Shown: positions 1 through 13,856 of the stretch, one piece after another
Layout: each line of letters begins with the position of its first letter
Position numbering within the stretch: position 1 is the first letter of the stretch
Assembly (NCBI RefSeq): GCF_018917965.1
Contig: NZ_JAHLPP010000006.1
Span: forward strand, 1 to 64,000
DNA: 64,000 nucleotides
Direction of reading: 5' to 3'
Source: Pseudoflavonifractor sp. MSJ-37
GTDB lineage: Bacteria; Bacillota; Clostridia; Oscillospirales; Oscillospiraceae
Notes under the pieces: model-generated
What the model was told of the DNA's origin: nothing
Database searches by the model: none
The model's input: the letters and a program-made list of their open reading frames with translations, nothing else
Translations under genes and position numbers: made by a program

Positions 1-315
1 TCGAGCCTGTCAAGAACTTTTTTCGAGGTTTTTCAAGGCTTTCCGCCTTCGTACCTCAAAACTCCGTCCTTTTTGAAGTGGTCTGCTCTGTTCGAGCGAA
101 CTCATTCAGTTTACCACGCACTCTCACGTTTGTCAAGCACTTTCTTCATCCAGCCCCGCGGGTCCGTCCGGCTTCCGCCCGGTCTCCCCCGAAGCTTTCG
201 GCTTCCAAAAGTGCCCCTCTCGCAAGGCGCTCGACTATGATACCAAGCCCAAGCCCATTTGTCAACTCCTTTTTCGACTTTCTTAGAAGTTTTTCCTTTT
301 CCACCAGTTCCATAC
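1..315. other. Non-coding edge region with spaced similar motifs
   Basis: No convincing gene is visible. Short related motifs of the form TGTCAA-N-CTTT with pyrimidine-rich tails occur near 8, 133 and 258, about 125 bases apart. The stretch is rich in T and C runs. It resembles the kind of spacer sequence found in GC-rich clostridia beyond gene ends, but I cannot assign a function from the window alone. Confidence 0.4.
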
Positions 316-360
316 AAAAACCCCCGGCACCGATCCCTCTTCTGGGACCCGTACCGGGGG
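316..360 (-). terminator. Intrinsic terminator of the AEC transporter gene
   Basis: Arms CCCCCGG (321-327) and CCGGGGG (354-360) form a GC-rich stem, extended by further pairs. Read on the minus strand the stem is followed by TTTTT (320-316). It lies 17 bases beyond the transporter stop codon. Confidence 0.85.
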
Positions 361-376
361 CATATCTTCTATCCCA

Positions 377-1318
377 TCATGCAAGGCCGCCGAGCTGTTC
401 GGCGATGACCGCCACCACAGGCAGGGTGACGATCGAGATGAGGGTGGACAGCGTGACGACCTGGGCCGAGCCCTCCTTGTCTCTGTCGAACTGTTCGGCG
501 AACATGGCTGTCACGCCGGCAGTCGGCACGCCGGCCAGGATCACCACCGCCACGAAGCTGATGGGGTTCAGCCCCAGAGGCAGGAGCATCACCACCGTGA
601 GTGCCGGCAGGAAGATCAGCTTCAGCACCGCTGTCGTGTAGAGCCGGGTGTTGCGGAAGGTGGCCGGGATATCGGCGGCGGCCATCTGGGCGCCGATCAC
701 GATCATGGCCAGCGGGGTGTTCAGATCCGCCACGAAGCCGATGGTGCTGCCGATGGCGGAGGGTAGCCGGATCCCCAGGAAGAACATGGGCAGAGCCACG
801 AGGATGCCCAGGATCGGCGGGCTCAGGAGGACCTTTTTGATGGAGAAGTTCTCCTTCCCGCCCATCAGATACACACCGTAGGTCCACACGCCCAGATTGA
901 ACGCCACGAACACAGGCATGGAGTAGATCAGGCTGTCCTCGCCCAAGATGGCGCTCATCAGCGGGAAGCCCATGAACCCTGTGTTGCCGAAGATGACGGC
1001 GAAGCGCATGGTGTCCCGGGTATCCTTGTTTTCTTTTCGGAAGAAGGCCAGACAGACCACCGCGCAGACTGCGAAGCTCAGCAGGACTAGGAAGAAAGAC
1101 GCCGCCAGGTCATGGAAGAGGGCCGGGTCGAACTCCACCTGCAGGGAGTCGATGATGATGCAGGGAGTGACCACATACAAGAGCAGGAACGAGAGCTGAG
1201 GCAACGCCTCTTGCGTCAGTTTGCCCAGCTTCGCCAGTACGAAGCCGATGCTCATCAGCAGGAAAAGGGTCCCGACCTGTCCAGTGACGATGAACAGGTT
1301 CATGAATAGGGAAGCCAA
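377..1318 (-). CDS. AEC family (auxin efflux carrier-like) transporter
   Basis: A 313-residue polytopic membrane protein with two bundles of about five hydrophobic segments separated by a short polar loop near the middle. The pattern and length match the AEC family of efflux and organic-acid carriers; residues such as GNTGFMGFP near position 110 are typical. The start is a TTG at 1318 with GGAG nine bases upstream; the first ATG, five codons in, has no ribosome-binding site. A consensus-like promoter lies upstream and a terminator directly downstream, so it is probably monocistronic. The substrate cannot be told; malate or another small acid is usual for bacterial members. Confidence 0.85.
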   Translation of the reverse strand: MASLFMNLFIVTGQVGTLFLLMSIGFVLAKLGKLTQEALPQLSFLLLYVVTPCIIIDSLQVEFDPALFHDLAASFFLVLLSFAVCAVVCLAFFRKENKDTRDTMRFAVIFGNTGFMGFPLMSAILGEDSLIYSMPVFVAFNLGVWTYGVYLMGGKENFSIKKVLLSPPILGILVALPMFFLGIRLPSAIGSTIGFVADLNTPLAMIVIGAQMAAADIPATFRNTRLYTTAVLKLIFLPALTVVMLLPLGLNPISFVAVVILAGVPTAGVTAMFAEQFDRDKEGSAQVVTLSTLISIVTLPVVAVIAEQLGGLA

Positions 1319-1369
1319 ACCGGATCACTCCATTTCGATGATTTTCGATTCCAAGTCACGACTAGCCCT

Positions 1370-1398
1370 ATTATAGAGCGGCAAAATCAGGCTGTAAA
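1370..1398 (-). promoter_or_regulatory. Promoter of the AEC transporter
   Basis: On the minus strand TTTACA (1398-1393) and TATAAT (1375-1370) are separated by 17 bases, a near-perfect sigma-A promoter about 50 bases before the gene. Confidence 0.75.
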
Positions 1399-1544
1399 TG
1401 ATGATCTCATCCAAAATAACGCCCGTTTTTCCGCATTTTCAAGCCAACAACGATAAGATGTCTGCTCTCATCCGCGGTGTACGACAAGACGCGCCGCACC
1501 CCACGCTGTCGTTCCCCATAGGATGGGCCGGAAGGAGGCCCCCT

Positions 1545-2105
1545 ATGGAACTCTGCTCCTCGATGGCCGCGGCGCTCTGCTTCGCCCTGGCCTGCAATCT
1601 GGATACCCTCCTGCTGGCCGTCGTCTGCGGAGGACGCGGCCTGCAGATCTCGCTCCTCCACGCGCTGGTCCTGGCCGTCGAGACCACCGCAGTGACCGCC
1701 CTCTCTCTTCTGCTCGGCTCTGCCTTCTCCACCGTCCTGCCCGTCAGGACCACAGAGGCACTGGGCGGGCTGGTCCTCATCGGCATCGGGCTCTGGACCC
1801 TTCTGGACGCCCTCCAGGGGCAGGAGACCGCCGGGGAGGACCAGCCTCCCGGTCCTGCCCTCCGGGACTGGATCGGCCTGGCCGCCGCCCTGGCCGTGAA
1901 CAATGCGGGAGCGGGCGTCGCCGCCGGAGCCGCCGGGCTTTCCCTGCCGCTGGCGACTGTGGGCACGTTTCTGGTGACGCTGACCGTCCTGCCGCTGGGG
2001 GAACGGCTGGGCCGCCGGGCCGCCGGCCGTCTGTCCGACCGTCTGGCCCTCCCGCTCTCCGGCCTGCTCCTGCTCCTGCTTGGTCTGTGGGAGGTCATCC
2101 TGTGA
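1545..2105 (+). CDS. YtaF/MntP-like membrane protein
   Basis: A 186-residue protein of about six hydrophobic segments. The start is the ATG at 1545 with GAAGGAGG at 1531; the frame stays open upstream, but nothing there looks coding. Two internally similar halves carry LACNLDTLLLA near residue 20 and AVNNAGAGVAAG near residue 117, matching the repeated motif of the MntP/YtaF family, where each half normally has an aspartate in this motif. Here the second half has Asn-Asn in place of the usual Asp-Asn. The closest match is YtaF, a membrane protein of sporulation; a role in manganese export is less likely. It is followed by a strong terminator. Confidence 0.7.
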   Translation: MELCSSMAAALCFALACNLDTLLLAVVCGGRGLQISLLHALVLAVETTAVTALSLLLGSAFSTVLPVRTTEALGGLVLIGIGLWTLLDALQGQETAGEDQPPGPALRDWIGLAAALAVNNAGAGVAAGAAGLSLPLATVGTFLVTLTVLPLGERLGRRAAGRLSDRLALPLSGLLLLLLGLWEVIL

Positions 2106-2130
2106 ACCGATATCTCACGCCGGATAGGAT

Positions 2131-2170
2131 ACGGAGGTCAGAGCCGGGGCCCTGACCTCCGTCTTTATTT
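2131..2170 (+). terminator. Terminator after the YtaF-like gene
   Basis: Perfect arms ACGGAGGTCAG and CTGACCTCCGT (2131-2162) are followed by CTTTATTT. Confidence 0.85.
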
Positions 2171-2254
2171 CAGTCCAAGACCGTCAGCGCGGCCCTCATC
2201 AAGCATAAAGGCAGGCGATGCCGGAGAATGGACCGCCGCTGATATCTCATCCGC

Positions 2255-3718
2255 TCACACCCGTTCCAGTACATAGGCCAGTGCCGCCGCGTAGTCCGGC
2301 AGGCCCTCCAGCGGGGCCCGCTCATCCACAGAATGGGCGTCCAAGATCTCCGGGCCGGTGCTGAGCATCACCATCCCCGGCGCTTTCGCCCCCAGGACGG
2401 ACAGCTCCAGTCCCACATGGACGGCGGTCACGTCCACCGTCCGGTCGGACGTCTCCCGGAAGCCCTCCGCCAGCAGGGCCGCCAGGCGGCTGTCCGGGTC
2501 CCCGGGCCAGCTGGGATAGCGCTCCTCCTTCGCCAGCCGGAAGCCCCGGTCGGCCGCCGCTCCGTCGTGCTGGGCAAAGAGGGCCTTCTCCTCCCCATAG
2601 GTGGCACAGCGGGTGAAGGCCAGCACCTCCACCTGTCCCTCCCGCTCCCATACCTTCGCCACGTTGGAGGACGCTCCCACCACGTCCGGGAAGCGGGGAT
2701 GGGCCTCATAGACCCCGTGGAACAGGGTCGTCAACAGGGCACAGGTGTCCCGGGCCGCCTCCTGCGCCCACACGGTCTCCGGCAGAGGGACCGGCTCCAG
2801 CTCCACCCTGGCGTGAGGGTCCGTCTCCCCATAGCGTCCCACCAGCTCTGTCCGGAGGGCCTCCACGGCCCCCGGCAGGACCGCCGCGCCCTCGTCCCCC
2901 GTCACCAGCCGGCAGGAGGCCCCGGCGGCGATCGCGTTGTGGGCGGTGCCGCCGGCCAGGTCCCCGATCTGGAAGGGCAGCTCCCGCCATAGCTTCCACA
3001 AAAAGCCCGCCAGCGCCCGGACAGCGTTGAGCCGTCCCTTGTGGATGTCATCGCCGGAATGCCCGCCGGTGCCGCCGGTGATGGAGATCCTCCACCCCAT
3101 GGTCCCCCGGGCCGGGACCCGCTCCAGCGGTCTGGCATAGGTCTCCCGCCGTCCCCCGGCGGAGCCCACGATGGCCCGTCCCAGATGGAAGCCGTCGGTG
3201 TTCAGCAGGCCCCAGGCCCCCGACAGCCAGGCGGGATCCACCTGATGGGCGCCCTTGAGGCCCACCTCCTCACCGGTGGTGAACAGGATGCGGAGGGGGC
3301 CGTGGACGGCGCCCCGCTCCAGCAGGGCCAGCACCACCGCGTTCCCCAGATCGTTGTCCGCCCCCAGTGAAGAAGTCCCGTCCGTGTGGAGGAGCCCGCC
3401 GTCTACACGCACATGGGGCGCGTCCCGCTTCGGGTCGAAGCCGCTGTCCGGCCGCACGGCGCACACCATGTCCATATGCCCCTGGAGGATCAGCAGGGGC
3501 CGATCCTCATGTCCCGGACTGGCGGGCACGTCCGCCATCACGTTCCCCGCCCCGTCCATCACCGGGGCGAGGGCCAGCCTCCGGAGCCGCTCCATGAGAT
3601 ACGCCCCGGCGGCTCTCTCGTTCCCGGAGCCGTGCGGCATGGCGCTCAGGCCCCTGAACTCCTCCAGGACCGCCCCCACGATCTCGTTCCGCTCCACTTC
3701 TGTTCCCGCTCGCGTCAT
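2255..3718 (-). CDS. pepD: Aminoacyl-histidine dipeptidase (M20 family)
   Basis: A 487-residue cytosolic metallopeptidase of the PepD type, which cleaves beta-Ala-His and other Xaa-His dipeptides. The metal ligands of the M20 fold are visible in order: QGHMDMV, GADNDLG, TTGEEVG with the general-base Glu pair, LLNTDGF, and a C-terminal AHSVDE motif. Length is as expected for PepD. The ATG overlaps the stop of the upstream histidine kinase as ATGA, and GGAGG lies seven bases before it inside the kinase gene, so translation is probably coupled. It is the last gene of a regulator-kinase-peptidase operon; whether the peptidase is functionally tied to the two-component system is unknown. Confidence 0.9.
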   Translation of the reverse strand: MTRAGTEVERNEIVGAVLEEFRGLSAMPHGSGNERAAGAYLMERLRRLALAPVMDGAGNVMADVPASPGHEDRPLLILQGHMDMVCAVRPDSGFDPKRDAPHVRVDGGLLHTDGTSSLGADNDLGNAVVLALLERGAVHGPLRILFTTGEEVGLKGAHQVDPAWLSGAWGLLNTDGFHLGRAIVGSAGGRRETYARPLERVPARGTMGWRISITGGTGGHSGDDIHKGRLNAVRALAGFLWKLWRELPFQIGDLAGGTAHNAIAAGASCRLVTGDEGAAVLPGAVEALRTELVGRYGETDPHARVELEPVPLPETVWAQEAARDTCALLTTLFHGVYEAHPRFPDVVGASSNVAKVWEREGQVEVLAFTRCATYGEEKALFAQHDGAAADRGFRLAKEERYPSWPGDPDSRLAALLAEGFRETSDRTVDVTAVHVGLELSVLGAKAPGMVMLSTGPEILDAHSVDERAPLEGLPDYAAALAYVLERV

Positions 3719-5835
3719 GTCAGATCCTCCGTCCTCTCTTCGCTCTCGGTATCTCGCTCAGGCTCCGCCGGGGCCAGTGGGATGCCCACCTCCGCCTTGA
3801 ACAGGTCCCCGTCGATCTCCAGCCGGAAGGTCCCGCCCTGGAGCTCTGTCAGGCTCTGGGCGATGGACAGGCCCAGCCCGGAGCCCTCGGTGGTCCGGGC
3901 CGTGTCTCCCCGGACGAAGCGCTCCATGAGCCGCTCCGGCGGTACGTTCAGCGCCGCCCGGGAGATGTTCTTCACGGTCAGCTCCGCCATGTCCCCCCGG
4001 AGGGCCGTCTCCAGATAGACCCGTGTCCCGCTCATGGCGTATTTGCAGCAGTTGCCCAGCAGGTTGTCCACCACCCGCCACAGGTGCCGCCCGTCGGCCA
4101 GCACCTCCGGACCGGTCTCGTCCAGCTCCAGCACCGGCGTCAGCTCCGCCTGCCGGAACTTCTCCTCGTACTCCCCCAGCGCCTGCCGGACCAGCTGTCC
4201 CAGGTCCAGCCGGACCAGCTCCACCGGCAGAGTCCCTGTGGAGGCCTTGGACGCCTCCACCAGATCCTCCGTCAGCTTCTTGAGCCGCTGGCTCTTCCGC
4301 TCCAGCACCGCCACATACTCCAGCGCCGCCGGGTCCCGGATATCCGTCTTTTTCAGCAGGTCCACGTAGTTGATGATGGAGGTGAGTGGCGTCTTGAGGT
4401 CGTGGGACACGTTGGTGATCAGCTCCGCCCGGAAGCGCTCGCTCCGGAGCCGCTCCTCCACCGCCGCGGAGATGGAGGAGCCCAGATCGTTGAGCTGTTC
4501 CGCGTGCTCCCGCAGGTCCCGGTACATATGGGCCGTGTCGATCCTGGTCTCCGGCTTTCCGCCCAGGATCTCCCCGGCGGCGGTCCGGATGGTCCGCCAC
4601 TGCTCCACCCACCGGCAGATGGCCCAAAGCGCCACGCCCTGATAGACCGGGATCAGCACCACCGTCAGCCCGGTCAGCACCGTCCCCAGCAGATACAGCA
4701 GGAAGAGCCACACCGTCCGCCGGGACATGGGCCAGAGGTCCGCCGCCCGCCGGACCGTCCGGCGGACCCAGGCATAGAGCCGCCCGCACAGGGTCTTTTG
4801 GGGGATGCGGCGGCTCCGGATCTGCCGCAGGGTCGTCCCCAGCAGGACCAGCGCTCCCGCCGCTCCCGCCGCGGACAGCGCGCCCATGCCCACTATGTTC
4901 CGGACCGTCAGTCCATACCGTTCGATGCTGGACGCCACCGGATCCCCGGCGCTCACCAAGGCCCCCAGCAGGAGGGCCGCCGCCCCCGCCGTCAGCTCAT
5001 AGGGGATCCGGTCCCACCAGCAAAGCCGCACCGGTCCGGTCAGATCCGACCGGCACAGCCGCGCCAGCAGGGCCAGCGCCGCCGACAGGGACAGGACCCA
5101 GAGCACCGTCACCGGTCCCAGCCACCGCTGGAACGTCTGATAGTCCAGCTCAGCCTCCCAGATCCCATCCTGGACCGTGAGCGGAGCCGTGACGCCGCTC
5201 TCGATCACCACCGCCGCCGCGTGGAGGCGCCCATCCAGCGCTTCGTCATACTGCCACTCCCCGCTCCCATCCGCGCAGCGGTAGCCGTACGGCTGGGCGG
5301 CGGCCGTGTCGGCCGCGCTCCGTGGGTCGAAGGTCACGCAGGTGTTCTGGTCGGTCCAGACCCGGAGGAGCGGGACGTCCCCCTCCTCGTCCCATTCCAC
5401 CCAGTCCCGGTCGTGGAGCTCATCTCCGGCGGAGATGCCGGTGCGGGCGGTCTGCCGGTCCTTCAGGTCCGACATGGCCTCTCCCTCCGCCAGACTGCTG
5501 TACAGCAAGGTCCCGTCGTCCAGCCGCACCTGGACCCGGTAGTTGGTGTTCTCCGGCCGGAGGGCCTCCGTCAGCCGGTCCAGCCGGAGCCGGTCCAGAT
5601 AGTCCAGCTCCTCCCCCCAGCTCTCCCGGAGGGACAGGTCCATGGCCGCCGTCACCATGCCGCCGTAGTCGATCTCCGCCCGATAGAGGCTCCCGCTCTG
5701 GTAGAAGTCTCCCCCGGACCACAGGTCATCCCAGTGGGAGGCCAGCAGGACGCTGGACCAGAAGGCCGCCGCCGCGCACACCACCCAGACCGCCGCGGCC
5801 AGCCGCCGGAACGCTTTGGGCCGTCCCTCCGTCAC
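3715..5835 (-). CDS. Membrane sensor histidine kinase
   Basis: The start is the GTG at 5835, preceded by GAGGAGGG and 13 bases after the response regulator stop; this gives 706 residues. One transmembrane segment lies at residues 15-35, then an extracytoplasmic sensor region of about 200 residues, then at least four further membrane segments (roughly 245-440). The cytoplasmic part has an HisKA box with the phospho-acceptor in NVSHDLKTP (His478), an N box around NLLGNCCKYA and a G box GSGLGLSIAQ. The multi-pass middle is longer than in simple VanS/PhoR kinases. It is paired with the VanR-like regulator just upstream. The signal is unknown. Confidence 0.9.
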   Translation of the reverse strand: MTEGRPKAFRRLAAAVWVVCAAAAFWSSVLLASHWDDLWSGGDFYQSGSLYRAEIDYGGMVTAAMDLSLRESWGEELDYLDRLRLDRLTEALRPENTNYRVQVRLDDGTLLYSSLAEGEAMSDLKDRQTARTGISAGDELHDRDWVEWDEEGDVPLLRVWTDQNTCVTFDPRSAADTAAAQPYGYRCADGSGEWQYDEALDGRLHAAAVVIESGVTAPLTVQDGIWEAELDYQTFQRWLGPVTVLWVLSLSAALALLARLCRSDLTGPVRLCWWDRIPYELTAGAAALLLGALVSAGDPVASSIERYGLTVRNIVGMGALSAAGAAGALVLLGTTLRQIRSRRIPQKTLCGRLYAWVRRTVRRAADLWPMSRRTVWLFLLYLLGTVLTGLTVVLIPVYQGVALWAICRWVEQWRTIRTAAGEILGGKPETRIDTAHMYRDLREHAEQLNDLGSSISAAVEERLRSERFRAELITNVSHDLKTPLTSIINYVDLLKKTDIRDPAALEYVAVLERKSQRLKKLTEDLVEASKASTGTLPVELVRLDLGQLVRQALGEYEEKFRQAELTPVLELDETGPEVLADGRHLWRVVDNLLGNCCKYAMSGTRVYLETALRGDMAELTVKNISRAALNVPPERLMERFVRGDTARTTEGSGLGLSIAQSLTELQGGTFRLEIDGDLFKAEVGIPLAPAEPERDTESEERTEDLT

Positions 5836-5848
5836 CGCCGATCCCTCC

Positions 5849-6550
5849 TCACATCTTCTCCATCTTATAGCCCAGGCCCCACACCACTTTGATATAGCGG
5901 GGGTCCGCCGGCTGGATCTCGATCTTCTCCCGCAGATGGCGGATATGCACGGCCACCGTGTTCTCCGATCCCAGAGACGGGTCGTTCCACACCCGTTCAT
6001 AGATCTGTCCGGTGGAGAACACCCGCCCCGGATGCTTCAGCAGCAGGAGCAGGATGTTGTACTCGATCGGCGTCAGGGCCACCTTCTCCCCGTCCACCGT
6101 GACGGTCTTGGCCCCATCGTCGATGGTGATGCCGCCGTTGGTGAAAACGGCGCTGTCCTCCCCCGCCGGCCGGCTCCGGCCGCCCAGGGTGGTGTACCGC
6201 CGGAGCTGGCTCTTCACCCGGGCCAGGACCTCCACCGGGTTGAAGGGCTTGGTCACATAGTCGTCGGCCCCGATGTTCAGGCCCAGGATCTTATCGGTGT
6301 CCTCGCTCTTGGCCGTCAGGAGGATGATGGGGATATTGGTGGTCTCCCGGAGCCGGGCGGTGGTCCGGATCCCGTCCAGTCCCGGCATCATCACGTCCAT
6401 GAGGATCAGGTGGATCTCGTGCTCCTTCACGGCGTCCAGCGCCTCCAGCCCGTCATAGGCCCGGAACACCCCGTAGCCCTCGCTGGTCAGGTAGATCTCC
6501 AGCGCCGATACGATGTCCCTGTCATCGTCGCAGACCAGGATGTTGTACAC
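5849..6550 (-). CDS. OmpR/PhoB-family response regulator (VanR-like)
   Basis: A receiver domain with the acidic pair DDD near the N-terminus, phospho-acceptor Asp52 in LILMDVMMP, Thr in LLTAKS and Lys in TKPFNP is followed by a C-terminal winged-helix domain ending in IKVVWGLGYKME. I prefer the GTG at 6550 (protein begins MYNILVCDDD, as in relatives) because AAAGGA sits eight bases before it; the ATG three codons upstream abuts that Shine-Dalgarno with no spacing. It is the first gene of the operon with the histidine kinase and pepD. A dyad in the leader (6578-6616) could be an autoregulatory site. Confidence 0.92.
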   Translation of the reverse strand: MYNILVCDDDRDIVSALEIYLTSEGYGVFRAYDGLEALDAVKEHEIHLILMDVMMPGLDGIRTTARLRETTNIPIILLTAKSEDTDKILGLNIGADDYVTKPFNPVEVLARVKSQLRRYTTLGGRSRPAGEDSAVFTNGGITIDDGAKTVTVDGEKVALTPIEYNILLLLLKHPGRVFSTGQIYERVWNDPSLGSENTVAVHIRHLREKIEIQPADPRYIKVVWGLGYKMEKM

Positions 6551-6577
6551 AGCGTTCATCCTTTCTCTCTATCGTCT

Positions 6578-6616
6578 CCTCCCATCTTATCCTATCTTTT
6601 TTAAGACGATGGGAGG
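6578..6616. promoter_or_regulatory. Inverted repeat in front of the response regulator
   Basis: Arms CCTCCCATC (6578-6586) and GATGGGAGG (6608-6616) are perfect inverted repeats 21 bases apart. In the regulator mRNA the purine-rich arm resembles a Shine-Dalgarno, so the dyad could be an operator or a structure affecting translation. No clear -35/-10 pair was found. Confidence 0.4.
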
Positions 6617-6751
6617 TCCTCATTAAGATTTCCGAAAGCCCCATATCCAAGGCGCTCGGGAATATTTTACTCCCACCGGCGTCTAAAAAGCAAATCCGTT
6701 TGGGAGGCCTCTCTGACGGAGCGTCTCCGCGTCCCCGCCCATGAACGGGAA

Positions 6752-6780
6752 CGCGCCCCCGGCCTTGCGGCCGGGGGCGC
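6752..6780 (-). terminator. GC-rich stem-loop after the first SLH protein gene
   Basis: GCGCCCCCGGCC and GGCCGGGGGCGC flank a short TTGC loop. The T-rich side (TCGTTTTCCC) is on the plus strand; on the minus strand, where the gene is read, the tail is only GTTCCCGTTC. Its use as a terminator of the SLH gene is therefore likely but not certain. Confidence 0.55.
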
Positions 6781-6802
6781 TCGTTTTCCCTCAAGGTGTC
6801 AT

Positions 6803-12705
<5,903 letters not shown>

Positions 12706-12776
12706 AAGGTTCCTCTCCTTGCGTTAAATGATCGGAGCAGCCGTGGGTCCGATGGAACATCACGACTACGTTGGTC

Positions 12777-12805
12777 ATTATAACTCAAAAACCATGATAT
12801 GGCAA
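12777..12805 (-). promoter_or_regulatory. Promoter of the EF-G2-like gene
   Basis: TTGCCA (12805-12800), 17 bases, TATAAT (12782-12777) on the minus strand. Confidence 0.8.
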
Positions 12806-12850
12806 CCCGTTTTTTAGACGGATCTGCAAATCCATTAGAAAGATATGGCA

Positions 12851-12889
12851 AAGGCCCGCCGGATCCATCTCCGGCGGACCTTTCGGTCT
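12851..12889. repeat. Duplicated terminator, outer copy
   Basis: A 39-base segment with arms CCGCCGG/CCGGCGG, identical at 38 positions to 13119-13157, which begins at the stop codon of the HD-domain gene. The two copies are 268 bases apart and bracket a gene-less insert. Confidence 0.8.
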
Positions 12890-13118
12890 GTCAAAAAAGT
12901 CATTTCTCACGTTGAACGATGCAAAAGCCTCACAGAGTTCCGTCACCCGCAGGTGGCGGGATCAAATGTAAGGTGTTTTTTCTGAGGACATGCGCCTCAG
13001 AAAAAACTCTTCTCAGGCCGCTAGTGTGCGAGCATAGCGAGTGTGCGCGGCGGACTGCATCCCATCGAAGAAATGCTTGCATTTCTGAGAAGCGTGTCGA
13101 ACTGGTTCGACACGCTGA
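12890..13118. repeat. Palindrome-rich insert between duplicated terminators
   Basis: No gene fits here. The stretch contains TTTTTTCTGAGG/CCTCAGAAAAAA (12977-13006 region), GAAATGC/GCATTTC (near 13072-13087) and the perfect palindrome GCGTGTCGAAC-TG-GTTCGACACGC (13092-13115). The last part recurs at 10549-10581. The flanking 39-base direct repeats suggest a small inserted element or a tandem duplication followed by divergence. Confidence 0.55.
13085..13117. repeat. Palindromic repeat element, copy 2
   Basis: Same 33-base unit as 10549-10581 with one base change that makes the arms perfectly complementary. It abuts the HD-domain gene's terminator. Confidence 0.8.
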
Positions 13119-13157
13119 AAGGCCCGCCGGATCCACCTCCGGCGGACCTTTCGGTCT
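13119..13157 (-). terminator. Terminator of the HD-domain gene (inner copy of the duplication)
   Basis: Stem AAAGGTCCGCCGG with CCGGCGGGCCTTT on the minus strand starts at the stop codon of the HD gene. Nearly identical to 12851-12889. Confidence 0.65.
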
Positions 13158-13720
13158 CAGTCTGTCCCTTCCAGCTTCTCCTCGGTCTCCTCCAGCGCCA
13201 GATCCCGCAGCTCCCGCAGGAGGGGCTCGCGGGAGCACTCCCCCACGCCGTAGGTCCGGTTCAGCTCCCGCTCCAGCGGGAGCCAGCTCTCCAGCGGCGC
13301 CTCGTTGTGCTGGATCACGGCCTCCAGCCGGTCCAGCGCCTTGTAGATCCTGGCCTCCCGGCTCTCCAGCGCCTCCATCTCGGCGAAGAGGGCGGTCAGT
13401 TCCCCCCGCTCCGTCTCCGGCAGTCGGGACAGGAGCCCCTCCACCGCCCGCGCTTCCACCGCCCGGTGGCCGTCGTTCTTCTGGAAGGCGGGGATATCTC
13501 CGGTGACGGCCTCGCCCCAGTCGTGGATCAGGCACATCCGGATCACCCGGTCCATATCCGCCCCCGGGAAGGACTCCCTCAGGAGGAGGGCCATCACGGC
13601 CAGCCGCCAGGAGTGGTCGGCCACGGACTCCTGCCGCCCATTGGAGGTCCAGGAGTGGCGGGTGTTGCACTTCATCTTCTCCAGCATATGGAGGAATTCC
13701 ATCATCGTCCTCGCGTCCAT
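13157..13720 (-). CDS. HD-domain nucleotidase-like protein (HDDC2/YfbR type)
   Basis: About 187 residues with the HD phosphohydrolase ligands in order: RHSW and VADHSWR near the N-terminus, then CLIHDWGEAVTGDIP, then Asp in YKALDRLEA. Length and spacing match the HDDC2/YfbR family of 5'-deoxynucleotidases that dephosphorylate dNMPs. The start is uncertain: GTG-ATG at 13723/13720 or the ATG at 13702, which has GAGG close by and gives an N-terminus MEFLHMLEKM like relatives. A possible promoter lies at 13756-13785. It is flanked by the duplicated terminator. The substrate is inferred from family only. Confidence 0.8.
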   Translation of the reverse strand: MDARTMMEFLHMLEKMKCNTRHSWTSNGRQESVADHSWRLAVMALLLRESFPGADMDRVIRMCLIHDWGEAVTGDIPAFQKNDGHRAVEARAVEGLLSRLPETERGELTALFAEMEALESREARIYKALDRLEAVIQHNEAPLESWLPLERELNRTYGVGECSREPLLRELRDLALEETEEKLEGTD

Positions 13721-13755
13721 CACGATCGCTCACGCTCCGATCATCGGTTTTTCTT

Positions 13756-13785
13756 ATCGTAACACAGATGGCCCCTCCGCGTAAA
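13756..13785 (-). promoter_or_regulatory. Possible promoter of the HD-domain gene
   Basis: TTTACG and TACGAT on the minus strand with an 18-base spacer; weaker than the other promoters in this window. Confidence 0.4.
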
Positions 13786-13856
13786 GGCGCCGGCCGGGGG
13801 CCTGTATGCGCTCCGCTTTCCCGGAATAAATCCCCGCCGTTCCGGGCACCCTTCTC

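Noticed and set aside
1-315. Remains of an rRNA operon at the window edge
   Set aside because: No 16S, 23S or 5S sequence or tRNA fold can be recognised in this stretch.
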